A DNA stretch of 64,000 nt from Halobacteriovorax vibrionivorans (GTDB lineage: Bacteria; Bdellovibrionota; Bacteriovoracia; Bacteriovoracales; Bacteriovoracaceae). The stretch's first letter is position 1; every line of letters begins with the position of its first letter. The position numbers and the translations under genes were made by a program. A model generated the notes under the pieces. That model searched no databases. It saw only the letters and a list, made by a program, of their open reading frames with translations, and was not told the origin of the DNA. Below, piece after piece: positions 9,801-16,537 of the stretch. The stretch is from the NCBI RefSeq assembly GCF_003346865.1, contig NZ_QDKL01000003.1:186001-250000 (forward strand), read 5' to 3'.

Positions 9801-11406
9801 TTTCATTTGCATCTTCAAAACGATAGAAAAAACTAACACTTTGACCAGGCGTAACTTCTTTTAATGTTCTCCTATCCCCTCTAATACTTATAACAGGAGC
9901 ATCATTCTCTAAGACAGTTGTGCTTATAACTTTAGTTGCAACGCCGTTTATGATCGAATTATCACGGAGCTCTATTTCGAACTGATCATCACCAGAAAAG
10001 TCACTATTTGGTGTATAAGTGAATGCACCAGTAATTTGATTTATCGACACGGAACCGCTAAGCGGTTGCTCCTTAACAGAGAATCTTAATTCTTGATTGA
10101 TATCTAGATCATTTGACTCAATCACTCTAAATGTAGAAACACCTTGCTCAACTATTATATCCTCAATTGGAAAAATCGTCGGTAAATTGTTCTCTAAAAC
10201 TGTTATTTCAACTTGTATCTCATTAGAGAGGGCAGGTTCTTGGTCATCTGTAACTTTTACTAAAAATGTATCGACACCAACAAAACCACCGTTTGGCTGA
10301 TAGGCAAATATCCCTTCATTATTAATACTAACAGAACCATTTGTTGGAGCAGTCATGACTTCTACTTGATGAGATTGTCCAACATTGTCATTAATTACGA
10401 CTTCGCCTGAAACAATTTCACCATGTGAAACATCAACACTATAATCAAGTTCTGGTGCTCTATTACCATTAGAAAAATTAATATCAACTAAAGTTGATGT
10501 TTGTTTTGATGGTTCACCATTGTCACGAGCACCTAAAACAAAACTACTATTAATATAGACTCCAGAATATGGCCTAAAAATAATTTTTTGGTTATTCTCA
10601 ATTGTGACAACACCATTTACTGGTTGGCTAAGTACTTCTAGAGTTACTTCATGGTTCTCATTATCACTAACAGCAACAACTGCCGAAGCACCACTGTCAC
10701 CATAATAAGTTAAATCATTAACTGCCAAAGTAGGAGGTGTATTAGAGTCAGGTATTGATGAATATTCCACGACCGTGATTGTTAGAGAGTCGTTCAAGCG
10801 ACCACCCAGTAGTACTTCTAAGTTATTTGATTGTAATACATCTATGTTTTTTACTAATATTGATTCTTCGCCAGAAAAGTCATAAGAGTTAGTAATTTGA
10901 CTACCGTTCAGACTAATTTGCGCATAATTTACACTATTATTCTCGATGATCATTTTATGAGATGCATTTGGGTTGAGCACATCAAAGTCAACAAATGTAC
11001 TATTGCATGATTTCGTTTTTGAACTTGCTCCTACACATTCTTGCTTTATTAAATAATCATTTGGCCCATACACAATATTTCCCTGCGGTAATCTTGCTGC
11101 AATATTAAATACCTTCTTAGACACTTCACCGATTGAGTTTGTAACTTTAACAAGAAAGGTATATTGACCTACTCGATCGGCTAAAAATCGAATAGAGTTA
11201 TTTTCAATTACCTCGATGCTCTTTTGACTCTCTTTAGGTGCTGAAACAATTGTCCAGTCATAGTCGTCAGTAACATCATGATTGTTTGTAATAGTGACTA
11301 AATCACCTGCAACTACTGAATAATGATCCTGAATATCAATCGTTGGCATTGCAAAAGACGTGTTTGCGTATACTACTGTTAGTAGCATTAATAGAAATTT
11401 AAACAT
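3898..11406 (-). CDS. Giant exported adhesin-like protein with about 18 tandem cadherin-like repeats
   Basis: I place the start at the ATG at 11406, eight bases after AAGGA; an in-frame TTG seven codons upstream has no ribosome binding site. The product has about 2502 residues. Residues 1-19 are a signal peptide ending in SFA. A PKD-like module follows. From about 217 to 1914 I count 18 tandem repeats of about 94 residues, each opening with N-x-x-P (NTPPTL, NRAPEL, NNLPTI) and carrying the hallmark YTPNxGFxGxD and VxDNGxP of bacterial cadherin-like/Big_9 domains. The Asp-rich motifs suggest calcium-stiffened rods (family knowledge). Two further PKD-like regions and a strongly basic tail (last about 37 residues) close the protein. 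No LPXTG, autotransporter barrel or obvious type I secretion signal is visible, so how it is anchored is unknown. It is coupled by TAATG to the next giant gene. Probable adhesin or stalk. Confidence 0.85.
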   Translation of the reverse strand: MFKFLLMLLTVVYANTSFAMPTIDIQDHYSVVAGDLVTITNNHDVTDDYDWTIVSAPKESQKSIEVIENNSIRFLADRVGQYTFLVKVTNSIGEVSKKVFNIAARLPQGNIVYGPNDYLIKQECVGASSKTKSCNSTFVDFDVLNPNASHKMIIENNSVNYAQISLNGSQITNSYDFSGEESILVKNIDVLQSNNLEVLLGGRLNDSLTITVVEYSSIPDSNTPPTLAVNDLTYYGDSGASAVVAVSDNENHEVTLEVLSQPVNGVVTIENNQKIIFRPYSGVYINSSFVLGARDNGEPSKQTSTLVDINFSNGNRAPELDYSVDVSHGEIVSGEVVINDNVGQSHQVEVMTAPTNGSVSINNEGIFAYQPNGGFVGVDTFLVKVTDDQEPALSNEIQVEITVLENNLPTIFPIEDIIVEQGVSTFRVIESNDLDINQELRFSVKEQPLSGSVSINQITGAFTYTPNSDFSGDDQFEIELRDNSIINGVATKVISTTVLENDAPVISIRGDRRTLKEVTPGQSVSFFYRFEDANENQVHDVSVVNELVGGSVLITGSQIVYTAREDFLGIETIIVEVKDNGYPVKSGLVTLEVVVKNNQPPEPVAHFPDEVTFSNDYTISIDPNDIDSTIDFRYEVIEGPSFGELNQLTRDNRFRYIPRAGEYGQERIVIRVWDNGSPSMFGDVEILFNAVENVEATMADATFEFLPFSPKNFLLRCQDPDSRKNCNFEFLDTPEYGTLEKVSDRYFKYTSNVQTPVQETLRVQYTDAGYPPVSKIANITFVTIANTQPVAQEFNTTISSGRAQHLFLRYTDVDRDQDHVANIITPPSNGSLRRSYNDTTFQYTPNLGFSGLDTFTFEICDNGTPVLCSTNVANIAVTANRPPNVFASDIRLLEGKSSTIRGVANDPDNDSLSLSLLVNPVGGNVRSFRWRWNQISAIYTPNEGFVGSDNIVFRVKESNTRDELFSDLTMNIQVVENVAPEFSIANEVFVLEGEVVDFEGLLFDENDEEFNENYNVQVVAKPNYGTLELDIEQSFAEKRKFKYQSSIGFVGTDYFTVSVSDSNGYASKTSNFTIPINVIKNSVPESTAQPISVIAGDTESTQINVADPNINQSHTFTIKVQAEKGEAVVNEDGFVTYASDVGATGLDSFVITVKDSGVVSESFDLTIPVEIIGNEPPSISISDINTFEGEMNNVPFTLSDPNEGQIVSVEIYEGPSQGTSSIWENSLLYRSNLVGQTSDSIVLKVTDDANPPLETFHTVNITINENHPPSVLANPSSLSIFQSGVGSSELSYSDIDGHNVTVGIEEIGEGVKSAIITDNSLNIELVEGYVVDTFVDVYALDSLSLPKKSILRIPISIVANTVPVISLEDFSVLENLSYSTNIDIVDPDVGQTHSISIVEGTSLGSLNISDNNLHFQSNGVIGEDTITLEVRDNALPAGVSTKTINISVYENTPPTAGDYSLSFNWLDPEKNVDIVVIDPDPNQSHYISVKSSTGGYAWVSESKLYYTPSYQEVGDFEVVLEISDNANPPGVSESTVNINVQNHMPSISGPSEDSTPWGVAVEHIFQVSDLDVNQEHEIFIDTHPTNGHLDLDYQTNIATYTPFLDYSGSDSYTVSVCESVPSTFCAEQIVQIAVTEGNHAPSVNADDINLIGSKIGTTQINVTDYEFGQEHTFEVISQPDQGVLTVDENGLVTFDGTSAGDGYYYASINVTDNGTPNRSATAFINILLQSNTAPIANDIFTNGVENTSITLDADFDDPDIGQTHHLEVISSPSNGSVEMSETSFTYTPNLGFTGYENITLKVIDSAVPAGEGMFSVEIYVDQNYPPFISTSELSGLKNSSSSTVVDYSDPNGDLQELTLSIVEAPVNGTASLDGDNLTYIPNLDFVGTDFVTLSVSDNANPSLSYQKQIIINVEDGDAVPEIGFMFLEYHNNSLPFESLLFLEELVNADQISKVEIDFGDGSELITINGPIYDESLEIFNYYFSEDDFTVNIDLYDYFGQKYNYTIDTSTISLEVPVSKPFVSTNTFNLGESVTLDGSGSFSDSNDIVLQAWGIYSDFVDEWIEQPIVNFTFNNSGPVELCHLVLTSKDVINEKCIEAYVDMEPENSDFLPIVNIGGNNHFTQVGTSATLDFSNTYSINSTISSISLKKKNQYEPGLAGELNNVAFDYPGVHSVIASIVDENGLRKTVDKKVYVGDKDTIDNFDFYVLDSGGSWMNIRMAHSNALYMTPSLYWETDNDDDDGTDRPIFYLPFGQNDVRLEGQDFNNNRFEVVKTVDTDRAPFVGVITSNLNEVLPSQEFTVSFSTSSLSRSEYDLVFDFGNGDWKKMVGTESSTSYSFSSPGYYDVTVYATVHATNLTYTYDTNIYVRGVNAPSVVFDSISSDSVIPYNLLNSLSASTDDQSIVQYKWRIEGPEGEFYVVDGPNIDVQLLNVGWYEVLGFVWDNEGNVNADYYQFYLGESDPLIGKQTQKMKQDKIVPFRYRSKSSFRKVSKKVNMLNKKVK

Positions 11407-11454
11407 TGTGTGTGTTCCTTGTCCCAAATTTAAACTTTTCTTAACTCGACAAAA

Positions 11455-11483
11455 AGACTATGATCAACATTAAAAGTTGTCAA
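11455..11483 (-). promoter_or_regulatory. Candidate sigma70 promoter of the giant surface-protein operon
   Basis: On the minus strand there is a perfect -35 TTGACA (11483-11478), a 17-base spacer and a weaker -10 TAGTCT (11460-11455). It lies about 50 bases ahead of the ATG at 11406. The -10 matches only the most conserved T, A and final T, so this is tentative. Confidence 0.4.
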
Positions 11484-11514
11484 TTAATTTACATGAGAGA
11501 AAAGGGAGTTTTTT

Positions 11515-12798
11515 TTGAAAGCAATTATTTTATTATCATTACTTTTATCATTCGATGTCTATGCAAGGCCCCAAGTTGCCCGCTATAAACTTGGCCAGGC
11601 TCTTTTCTTTGATAAAATTTTATCTGGAAATAAAAATATTTCATGTGCAACTTGCCACCATCCGTTTACAGGAAGTACTGACTGGCTTTCACTAGGTGTT
11701 GGAGAAGGTGGAACTGGTTTAGGATTTTCCAGAACACTAGGAACTAAAAAAAACGCAATTCATGAAAGAGTTCCTAGAAATGCACCACATTTATTTAACC
11801 TTACAGATCAATATGTAACGACTGTATTTCATGACGGACGTGTTGAAGTAAATCCTGAATACCCTAATGGATTCAAGTCTCCAGCAGGCCATGATCTTCC
11901 AGAGGGCTTAAATAGTATTCTTGCTGTTCAAGCTCTTTTTCCACCTACATCTAATACTGAAATGGCAGGTAACCATAATGAAAACCCAATTGGTCATGCA
12001 GCAACTAATAAAAATTGGTTTGGTAAAAACGGTGTTTGGGATCGCCTTGTAAAAAGAATACGTAATAATAGTATTTATGTTGATATGTTTAAGAAGTCAT
12101 TTAGAGAAATTAAAACAGCAAATGACATTAGAGAAGTTCACATTGCAAACGCCATTGCTACTTTTGAAGAAAAAGCATTTTTATCTTTAAATTCGCCATT
12201 TGATCAATTTATCAGAGGTGATGAAACGGCAATCTCCAGACGAGCAAAAAAAGGATATGAATTATTCAAAGGGAAAGGACAGTGTATCAGTTGTCACAAT
12301 GGAACAAACTTCAGTGATAACAAGTTTCATTCAATTGCACTCCCTCAAATTGGCCCAGGTAAAGGACATGGTTCAAATATGCTAGAAGACTTTGGAAGAT
12401 TTGGCGTAACAGGAAAAGAAGAGGACCTTTACAAGTTTAAAACACCAATCCTTAGAAACATTGCTCTCACAGGTCCATATGGCCACAATGGAGCATATGA
12501 CTCACTAAAGGATATAATCAAACATCATGTCGACGGTGAAAGAATGTTATACAACTATAATATTAAAATGGGCCTATTGAAAAGTCGTAGTGACTTAGAC
12601 AAAACTGATGTAATGTGTTTATCAGATGAGATTAAAGGTAAAATTTTAGCAACTAAAGATACAGTAGACATTGATCTTTCAAATAAAGAAATCAATTTAA
12701 TAATTGACTTCCTACACACATTAACAGATCCAAAGTTCACAAATGCATCAAAGCTAATTCCAACAAGTGTACCGAGTGGACTACCTGTACATGATTAA
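11515..12798 (+). CDS. Exported di-heme cytochrome c peroxidase (CcpA/MauG family)
   Basis: Two c-type heme motifs are visible, CATCH at residues 44-48 and CISCH at 257-261, spaced as in bacterial di-heme cytochrome c peroxidases and MauG-like enzymes. Residues 1-17 (MKAIILLSLLLSFDVYA) are a signal peptide, so the protein acts in the periplasm, where the family reduces H2O2 with electrons from small cytochromes or copper proteins. The length (427) is somewhat above the usual 320-350 for CcpA and nearer the MauG-like subgroup; the PYGHNGAYDSLKDIIKHH segment near the C-terminus is typical of the family. The start is a TTG eight bases after AAGGGAG; the nearby ATG at 11493 is out of frame. It stands alone, divergent from the giant gene. 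Its redox partner and whether it is a peroxidase or a MauG-type oxidase cannot be told from the sequence. Confidence 0.88.
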   Translation: MKAIILLSLLLSFDVYARPQVARYKLGQALFFDKILSGNKNISCATCHHPFTGSTDWLSLGVGEGGTGLGFSRTLGTKKNAIHERVPRNAPHLFNLTDQYVTTVFHDGRVEVNPEYPNGFKSPAGHDLPEGLNSILAVQALFPPTSNTEMAGNHNENPIGHAATNKNWFGKNGVWDRLVKRIRNNSIYVDMFKKSFREIKTANDIREVHIANAIATFEEKAFLSLNSPFDQFIRGDETAISRRAKKGYELFKGKGQCISCHNGTNFSDNKFHSIALPQIGPGKGHGSNMLEDFGRFGVTGKEEDLYKFKTPILRNIALTGPYGHNGAYDSLKDIIKHHVDGERMLYNYNIKMGLLKSRSDLDKTDVMCLSDEIKGKILATKDTVDIDLSNKEINLIIDFLHTLTDPKFTNASKLIPTSVPSGLPVHD

Positions 12799-12815
12799 TA
12801 ACTTCTAATACATAA

Positions 12816-12841
12816 ATGCCAAGCAACTAACTGCTTGGCAT
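12816..12841 (+). terminator. Stem-loop after the di-heme peroxidase gene
   Basis: A perfect 10-bp stem (ATGCCAAGCA / TGCTTGGCAT) with a 6-base loop lies 18 bases after the stop. Only a short, broken T-run follows. It can serve both this gene and the convergent toxin gene. Confidence 0.65.
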
Positions 12842-12884
12842 ATCTCTTTAATCAAGGTTTTATACCCTTTAACAACATTCTTCG

Positions 12885-13226
12885 TTAATCTGTAATTTTA
12901 TAAGTAGGAATTGAGTTATGTGGGTAGTACTTATCGTTAAGCATACGGTTGTCGATAATATCGAGTAAATATATTAGTTTAGAATTTTTAGTTGTCAGAA
13001 ACTTAAAAAATATACGATAGCGGCCATTCGCAAATGGCCAAGATTGATCACCAGTTAAGGGGTGAGGTGCTGGAGTTGTTGGGTTTTGCTTTATGAAGTC
13101 TTTTACTCTGTCATGCTCTGAATGAAATTGCTCTACATCATAAACTAAATTATTTAAATTAAAAATATAGTCTTCTATTTCAGTAAGTGATTTAAGGTAA
13201 TTCGCAGTTACTTTTATATTAATCAC
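12885..13226 (-). CDS. RelE/ParE-superfamily type II toxin
   Basis: This 113-residue protein carries the hallmark RelE/ParE C-terminal half: HPLTGDQSWPFANGRYRIFFKF, then a hydrophobic strand (KLIYLLDIID) and an Arg/Lys/Tyr-rich end. Such toxins cut ribosome-bound mRNA (RelE type) or poison gyrase (ParE type); the sequence does not decide which. The start is a GTG two bases after the stop of the upstream gene, which encodes a PhD/YefM-like antitoxin. Antitoxin first, toxin second and tight spacing fit a classic type II operon. The protein is slightly longer than the usual 85-100 residues because of an insertion around residues 25-50. GGCC words are present here, so this pair may be longer resident than the neighbouring island. 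Confidence 0.8.
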   Translation of the reverse strand: MINIKVTANYLKSLTEIEDYIFNLNNLVYDVEQFHSEHDRVKDFIKQNPTTPAPHPLTGDQSWPFANGRYRIFFKFLTTKNSKLIYLLDIIDNRMLNDKYYPHNSIPTYKITD

Positions 13227-13228
13227 TA

Positions 13229-13480
13229 CTAAGCCTTAAATCTACTTAAACGATCTTCCGTTGAAGGCTCATCATAAACTTCGTCATCTAATACATTGCT
13301 CATCGAAAGCAATCTTCTTTGTAAAGAAATTATCTCAGCCTGCATCTTCGTGAAGTCGTGTTCATTTAAAAGTATATAACTCTCACCCGAACGTCTTTGA
13401 ATTCTTACAGGCTCATTCTTAGCAAGCTCTAAGTAATCTTTCATTTCAGCTCTTAGTTTTTTAGGGTTTGTTGTTTCCAT
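13229..13480 (-). CDS. PhD/YefM-type antitoxin
   Basis: The 83-residue product begins with METTNPKKLRAEMKDYLELAKNEPVRIQRRSGESYILLNEHDF, the standard PhD/YefM DNA-binding fold in which the strand ILLNEHDF is diagnostic. The C-terminal part (about 55-83) is acidic and probably disordered until it binds the toxin. ATG start, with GAGG seven bases upstream. It is expected to neutralise the toxin encoded two bases downstream and to repress its own promoter as a complex. Dyads overlapping the upstream region (13499-13520) are good operator candidates. Confidence 0.8.
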   Translation of the reverse strand: METTNPKKLRAEMKDYLELAKNEPVRIQRRSGESYILLNEHDFTKMQAEIISLQRRLLSMSNVLDDEVYDEPSTEDRLSRFKA

Positions 13481-13498
13481 AAATACCTCACTTTAAAT

Positions 13499-13520
13499 TA
13501 GTGTACCACTAAGTGTACAC
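13499..13520. promoter_or_regulatory. Candidate operator of the toxin-antitoxin operon
   Basis: Two dyads lie 19-40 bases upstream of the antitoxin start: TAGTG-TAC-CACTA (13499-13511) and the perfect palindrome GTGTACAC (13513-13520). They share the GTGTAC core, as expected for paired sites bound by a PhD-type dimer. The role is inferred from position. Confidence 0.5.
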
Positions 13521-13673
13521 CTATTCAACTTATTAGCTTTAAGGAGGTAATAACTTCATTCATGTTTTCAGGCACTTATAAGACAGTTAACAACTTCACA
13601 AAAACTGTGAACAAAATTTGACATTACACGCCGAAAATTGATACGTATTGCCTAAATAAATTCAAAAAGTGAG

Positions 13674-14465
13674 ATTGAAATAGAAACGACTATTACTGGC
13701 GATATTCAAGAAAGAAAATGCATTCTTATTAAGAATGCTATTGATAACTTTCTTTCAACGAGAAAGGCCTTTAATCTTCAGACTATTGCAGATAAATCAT
13801 CTGTCCCCTATTCGACTGTAAGAAGACTTACAACTCTCAAGGGTAACCCACAACCAGAAACAGTGATTAAGATATTAAATGTACTTGGAGAAGACCATCT
13901 ACTTAGAAAGTACATGGAAGAGTTTCACCCAGACATCGCTAAGGTAATAAATAATTCATTCAGCCACAATGAAGAATACACATTTATTGAAGACCAAAAT
14001 AGAGAATACTATTCTAACGAAAGCTTTTTTCTTATATTGAATCTGGCCTCTACAAGGTCTGGAACGACAAGAGATGAAGTCTCTTATCAACTTGGAATGG
14101 TTGGACTTGAAAGATTAGATCACCTTGTAGAGCAAGGCCTCATAATCGAAGACACAAAAGGCCGCTACCTTGGCTCTACACAAAACTATAAGCTCACATT
14201 TGCCGAGACAAAGAAGCGTATCAAGCTCTCGATGAATCACTATAGACTTGAAGAGGCAGGGTCAATTAATAACTGGATGAGCTTTCAAACTGAGTCTATA
14301 AATTCTGATGGTTTACAGGCTTTGAAGAAATTGAATCAAAAGCATTTTAATGAAAGAAAAGATCAAATCTTCGACAATCCAATGTACAAAGGTGATATCA
14401 AAGCATATACTGCTTCAATCTCAAGTACGTTCTTACCGTACACGGAAAACGAGGGGTTACAGTAA
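13674..14465 (+). CDS. HTH transcriptional regulator (TIGR02147-like) with non-canonical start
   Basis: The open frame runs from 13656 (after a TAA) to 14465. The usual first start would be the GTG at 13863, but the 60-odd codons before it encode a convincing helix-turn-helix: FNLQTIADKSSVPYSTVRRL followed by TVIKILNVLG. No ATG, GTG or TTG is in frame there, so I place the start at the ATT at 13674; an ATA at 13680 or an ATT at 13692 are alternatives, or a frameshift hides the true start. The C-terminal half (TRDEVSYQLGMVGLERLDHL ... GLIIEDTKGRY) resembles the second winged domain of TIGR02147-type regulators common in Bdellovibrio relatives. TTGACA at 13618 could be a -35 box. The stop overlaps the next gene's ATG (TAATG), so both are made together. 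Confidence 0.65.
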   Translation: MEIETTITGDIQERKCILIKNAIDNFLSTRKAFNLQTIADKSSVPYSTVRRLTTLKGNPQPETVIKILNVLGEDHLLRKYMEEFHPDIAKVINNSFSHNEEYTFIEDQNREYYSNESFFLILNLASTRSGTTRDEVSYQLGMVGLERLDHLVEQGLIIEDTKGRYLGSTQNYKLTFAETKKRIKLSMNHYRLEEAGSINNWMSFQTESINSDGLQALKKLNQKHFNERKDQIFDNPMYKGDIKAYTASISSTFLPYTENEGLQ

Positions 14466-14809
14466 TGATGAAAAACATATTATTTACATTAGCACTTATC
14501 TCTTCAGCAAGTTCATTTGCGACAGATAAACTTGCAATTAAATCATTCACAACTTTTAATGCTGAAGTCTTCAATATCCAAAAAGACATCAAAGAATTAA
14601 AAGTAGTTAAGCAATATCCTTTCATTAAAGAAGCAACTCTAAAAAACGGCCAAATTATTGATGCTTCAGAAATTAGTAAAATTCTAATTGATAGAGCTAG
14701 AAAAGGCGTTGATGGCGGAGGTGGATTCTCTGATCTTATCCAGTCTGGTGGTGACTTAGGCGGTGGGATATCTAATCGCAGATTACTTGGTGACGGTTCT
14801 GGTGGGTAA
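14465..14809 (+). CDS. Small exported protein with Gly-rich C-terminus, coupled to the HTH regulator
   Basis: This 114-residue protein has a clear signal peptide (MMKNILFTLALISSASSFA, cleavage after residue 19). The mature part of about 95 residues has a mixed charged domain and a Gly-rich tail (GVDGGGGFSDLI, GGDLGGGISN, LLGDGSGG). It has no Cys and no recognised domain. It overlaps the stop of the HTH regulator by one base, so the two form a regulator/exported-protein unit. The arrangement recalls peptide-signalling cassettes, in which a cytoplasmic receptor is encoded just ahead of its exported pro-peptide, but the protein is longer than typical pro-peptides and the idea is inference. It may instead be a small surface protein under local control. 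Confidence 0.65.
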   Translation: MMKNILFTLALISSASSFATDKLAIKSFTTFNAEVFNIQKDIKELKVVKQYPFIKEATLKNGQIIDASEISKILIDRARKGVDGGGGFSDLIQSGGDLGGGISNRRLLGDGSGG

Positions 14810-14827
14810 CTAAACTTCAAGAGAAAG

Positions 14828-15325
14828 ATGGACTCAATAATTAATCTCATTAAAGAATTCTCTTCTAATACAAAGACATCTTCTGTAGTTGCATTGTTTT
14901 ATATTATTTATGTGATTGTTCCAGAAAACTATAAGCTATATATAATCCTTAAAGATTATGATTCATTTTTGCATGTTTTTGGTGCCATCGCTTTGTGCAA
15001 ACTAGCAGTTGAGATAATAATTCAATGTAAGTATAAATTTAAAAATATAAGTCTTAAAAAGAAATTAACAGGGTATTTAAAAACTTTATCAGATGAAGAA
15101 AAAGAGCTTTTGAAAGAATTTATATACGGAAACACTAAATCTAAATCGTTTCTCTTGAATAGTGGTGTCGTTCAAGGTCTTGTTGCACATAAAATTATAT
15201 ATCGATCAGGATCAATATCAACAAATGTAACAATTAGAGGACCTTATTTTGAATTTAACATTCAACCTTGGGCATGGCAGTACTTAAATAAAAATCCTCA
15301 TTTATTAAACTCTTATCAAGAGTAG
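14828..15325 (+). CDS. SieB-like superinfection-exclusion membrane protein
   Basis: The 165-residue product has two N-terminal hydrophobic segments (about residues 18-38 and 46-66), then a cytoplasmic domain starting LKTLSDEEKELLKEFIYG and ending FEFNIQPWAWQYLNKNP. This layout and the eEK..L and awqyL motifs resemble the SieB (superinfection exclusion B) family, known from lambdoid prophages and as stand-alone genes in many bacteria; SieB aborts development of related superinfecting phages. No phage structural or integrase genes are nearby, so it is not part of an intact prophage. It sits 19 bases after the small exported protein but in DNA with almost no GGCC words, so it probably arrived separately. 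Family assignment was made by eye. Confidence 0.5.
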   Translation: MDSIINLIKEFSSNTKTSSVVALFYIIYVIVPENYKLYIILKDYDSFLHVFGAIALCKLAVEIIIQCKYKFKNISLKKKLTGYLKTLSDEEKELLKEFIYGNTKSKSFLLNSGVVQGLVAHKIIYRSGSISTNVTIRGPYFEFNIQPWAWQYLNKNPHLLNSYQE

Positions 15326-15472
15326 GTTATTAATTATATATAATAAATATAGAGAATATTTAATTAAAGAATTCCTTCCGCCTAGAGTCGTTCACAAGCT
15401 TCATCATCCTTTAAATAAGTGTAAACATCTGTGCCTAATTGAAAATATTAATATTTGATATAAACTAATAAA

Positions 15473-16537
15473 GTGCAAAGTTTATTAAATAAAATACAAC
15501 ATGATTTACAAAGTTTTGAAAAAGAAAAGGAGTCTCTTGGAGACTCTGCATTGGGTATGTACAAAGACCCAGCAAACGACAAGTATTACTTTATAAAAAA
15601 ATCTAAAAAAGAAGATATTGGTTTAATTGCACAAGGTTCTCCTCAAGAGCAGCAAATTATAAATGATATTCTTACAGAGTACTTAATATCTCTTATCGGA
15701 ACACAAATACCATCTTTGAAAATATGTAAATACTATATAGGCAAACATAAAAAAATGTTAAGAATATTTTCAGAAAGCTTTCTTGAAAGTCATGAAAACT
15801 TATTCCATGGCATGGAACTTTTTTCTGAAGCATATGCATCTGACGACCTCGAAAGCCCAAGACACAAAAGATATCCATCTATTTATATTTTATCTAATAT
15901 CAAAAAACATCTCTATAAATTTTTAAAATCTCAAAGTCTAAGCAAGAAGGAAGCTTATGAAATATACCAAGACTTTTTAAATATGTGCTTATGGGATGCG
16001 GTCATTGGAAATAATGACCGTCACTTACAAAACTGGGGTATTATAACCTCGCTTAAAAGCGACCACTATCCGTACTTCTCTCCAATCTACGATACTGCCA
16101 GATCTTTTATGTGGAATAAGACAGATGAAAAGCTACAATCAAATCAAGTTGAAAAGTATTGTATAAAAAGCACTCCTCACATTGGGTTTATACATGGAAA
16201 AAAATGTAATCATTTTGAGTTAGTTGAACATATCCTAGATTCTCATCCTAATATTATCAATAGTTATATAAGAATAATTAAAGAGTTCAAATTAATAGAT
16301 ACTAATTCAATAATTTCTAATGACCCTCTACTTAGCACTAGCATTTGCACAAAAAGAATAAAAATCATTAAAGAGATTTTGGAATATAGAATACAAACCT
16401 TAGATCAAATTGTCTCGACTAAGCAAAGTCACGTGAATATTAAGAAATACATAAAGAAATTTTCAACAAACTTAAGGTGCTACCTAACCAACCAGTTCAA
16501 TAGGGCTATGGCCAACCTTACGACCAAAACCAATTAG
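15473..16537 (+). CDS. HipA-like serine/threonine kinase toxin (HipT-like, lacking the HipA N-terminal subdomain)
   Basis: The catalytic signature of HipA kinases is plain: IGNNDRHLQNWG with D182 as the likely catalytic base, then PIYDTARSF with D207 as the metal-binding Asp. K-rich FIKKSKKE near residue 45 may hold the ATP-binding Lys. The family phosphorylates aminoacyl-tRNA synthetases (GltX for HipA, TrpS for HipT) and stops growth. The protein lacks the roughly 100-residue N-terminal subdomain of full HipA, as does HipT of the three-part HipBST systems. A separate gene with just that subdomain lies convergently at 16484-16777 and overlaps this 3' end by 54 bases. The GTG start follows an in-frame stop by nine bases and has no good ribosome binding site. 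No adjacent HipB-type repressor is seen. Codons are very AT-rich compared with the flanks. Confidence 0.72.
   Translation: MQSLLNKIQHDLQSFEKEKESLGDSALGMYKDPANDKYYFIKKSKKEDIGLIAQGSPQEQQIINDILTEYLISLIGTQIPSLKICKYYIGKHKKMLRIFSESFLESHENLFHGMELFSEAYASDDLESPRHKRYPSIYILSNIKKHLYKFLKSQSLSKKEAYEIYQDFLNMCLWDAVIGNNDRHLQNWGIITSLKSDHYPYFSPIYDTARSFMWNKTDEKLQSNQVEKYCIKSTPHIGFIHGKKCNHFELVEHILDSHPNIINSYIRIIKEFKLIDTNSIISNDPLLSTSICTKRIKIIKEILEYRIQTLDQIVSTKQSHVNIKKYIKKFSTNLRCYLTNQFNRAMANLTTKTN

Noticed and set aside
13541..13622. A perfect AAGGAGGT ribosome site followed by a 19-codon frame (MFSGTYKTVNNFTKTVNKI)
   Set aside because: The spacing to the ATG is about 14 bases, too long for efficient initiation, and the peptide is short and featureless. 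Kept only as a possible leader peptide.
14398..14850. A 150-codon Pro/Ser-rich frame on the minus strand
   Set aside because: It is antisense to the small Gly-rich exported protein and the end of the HTH regulator. Its Pro runs are the mirror of the Gly codons, and it has no ribosome site.
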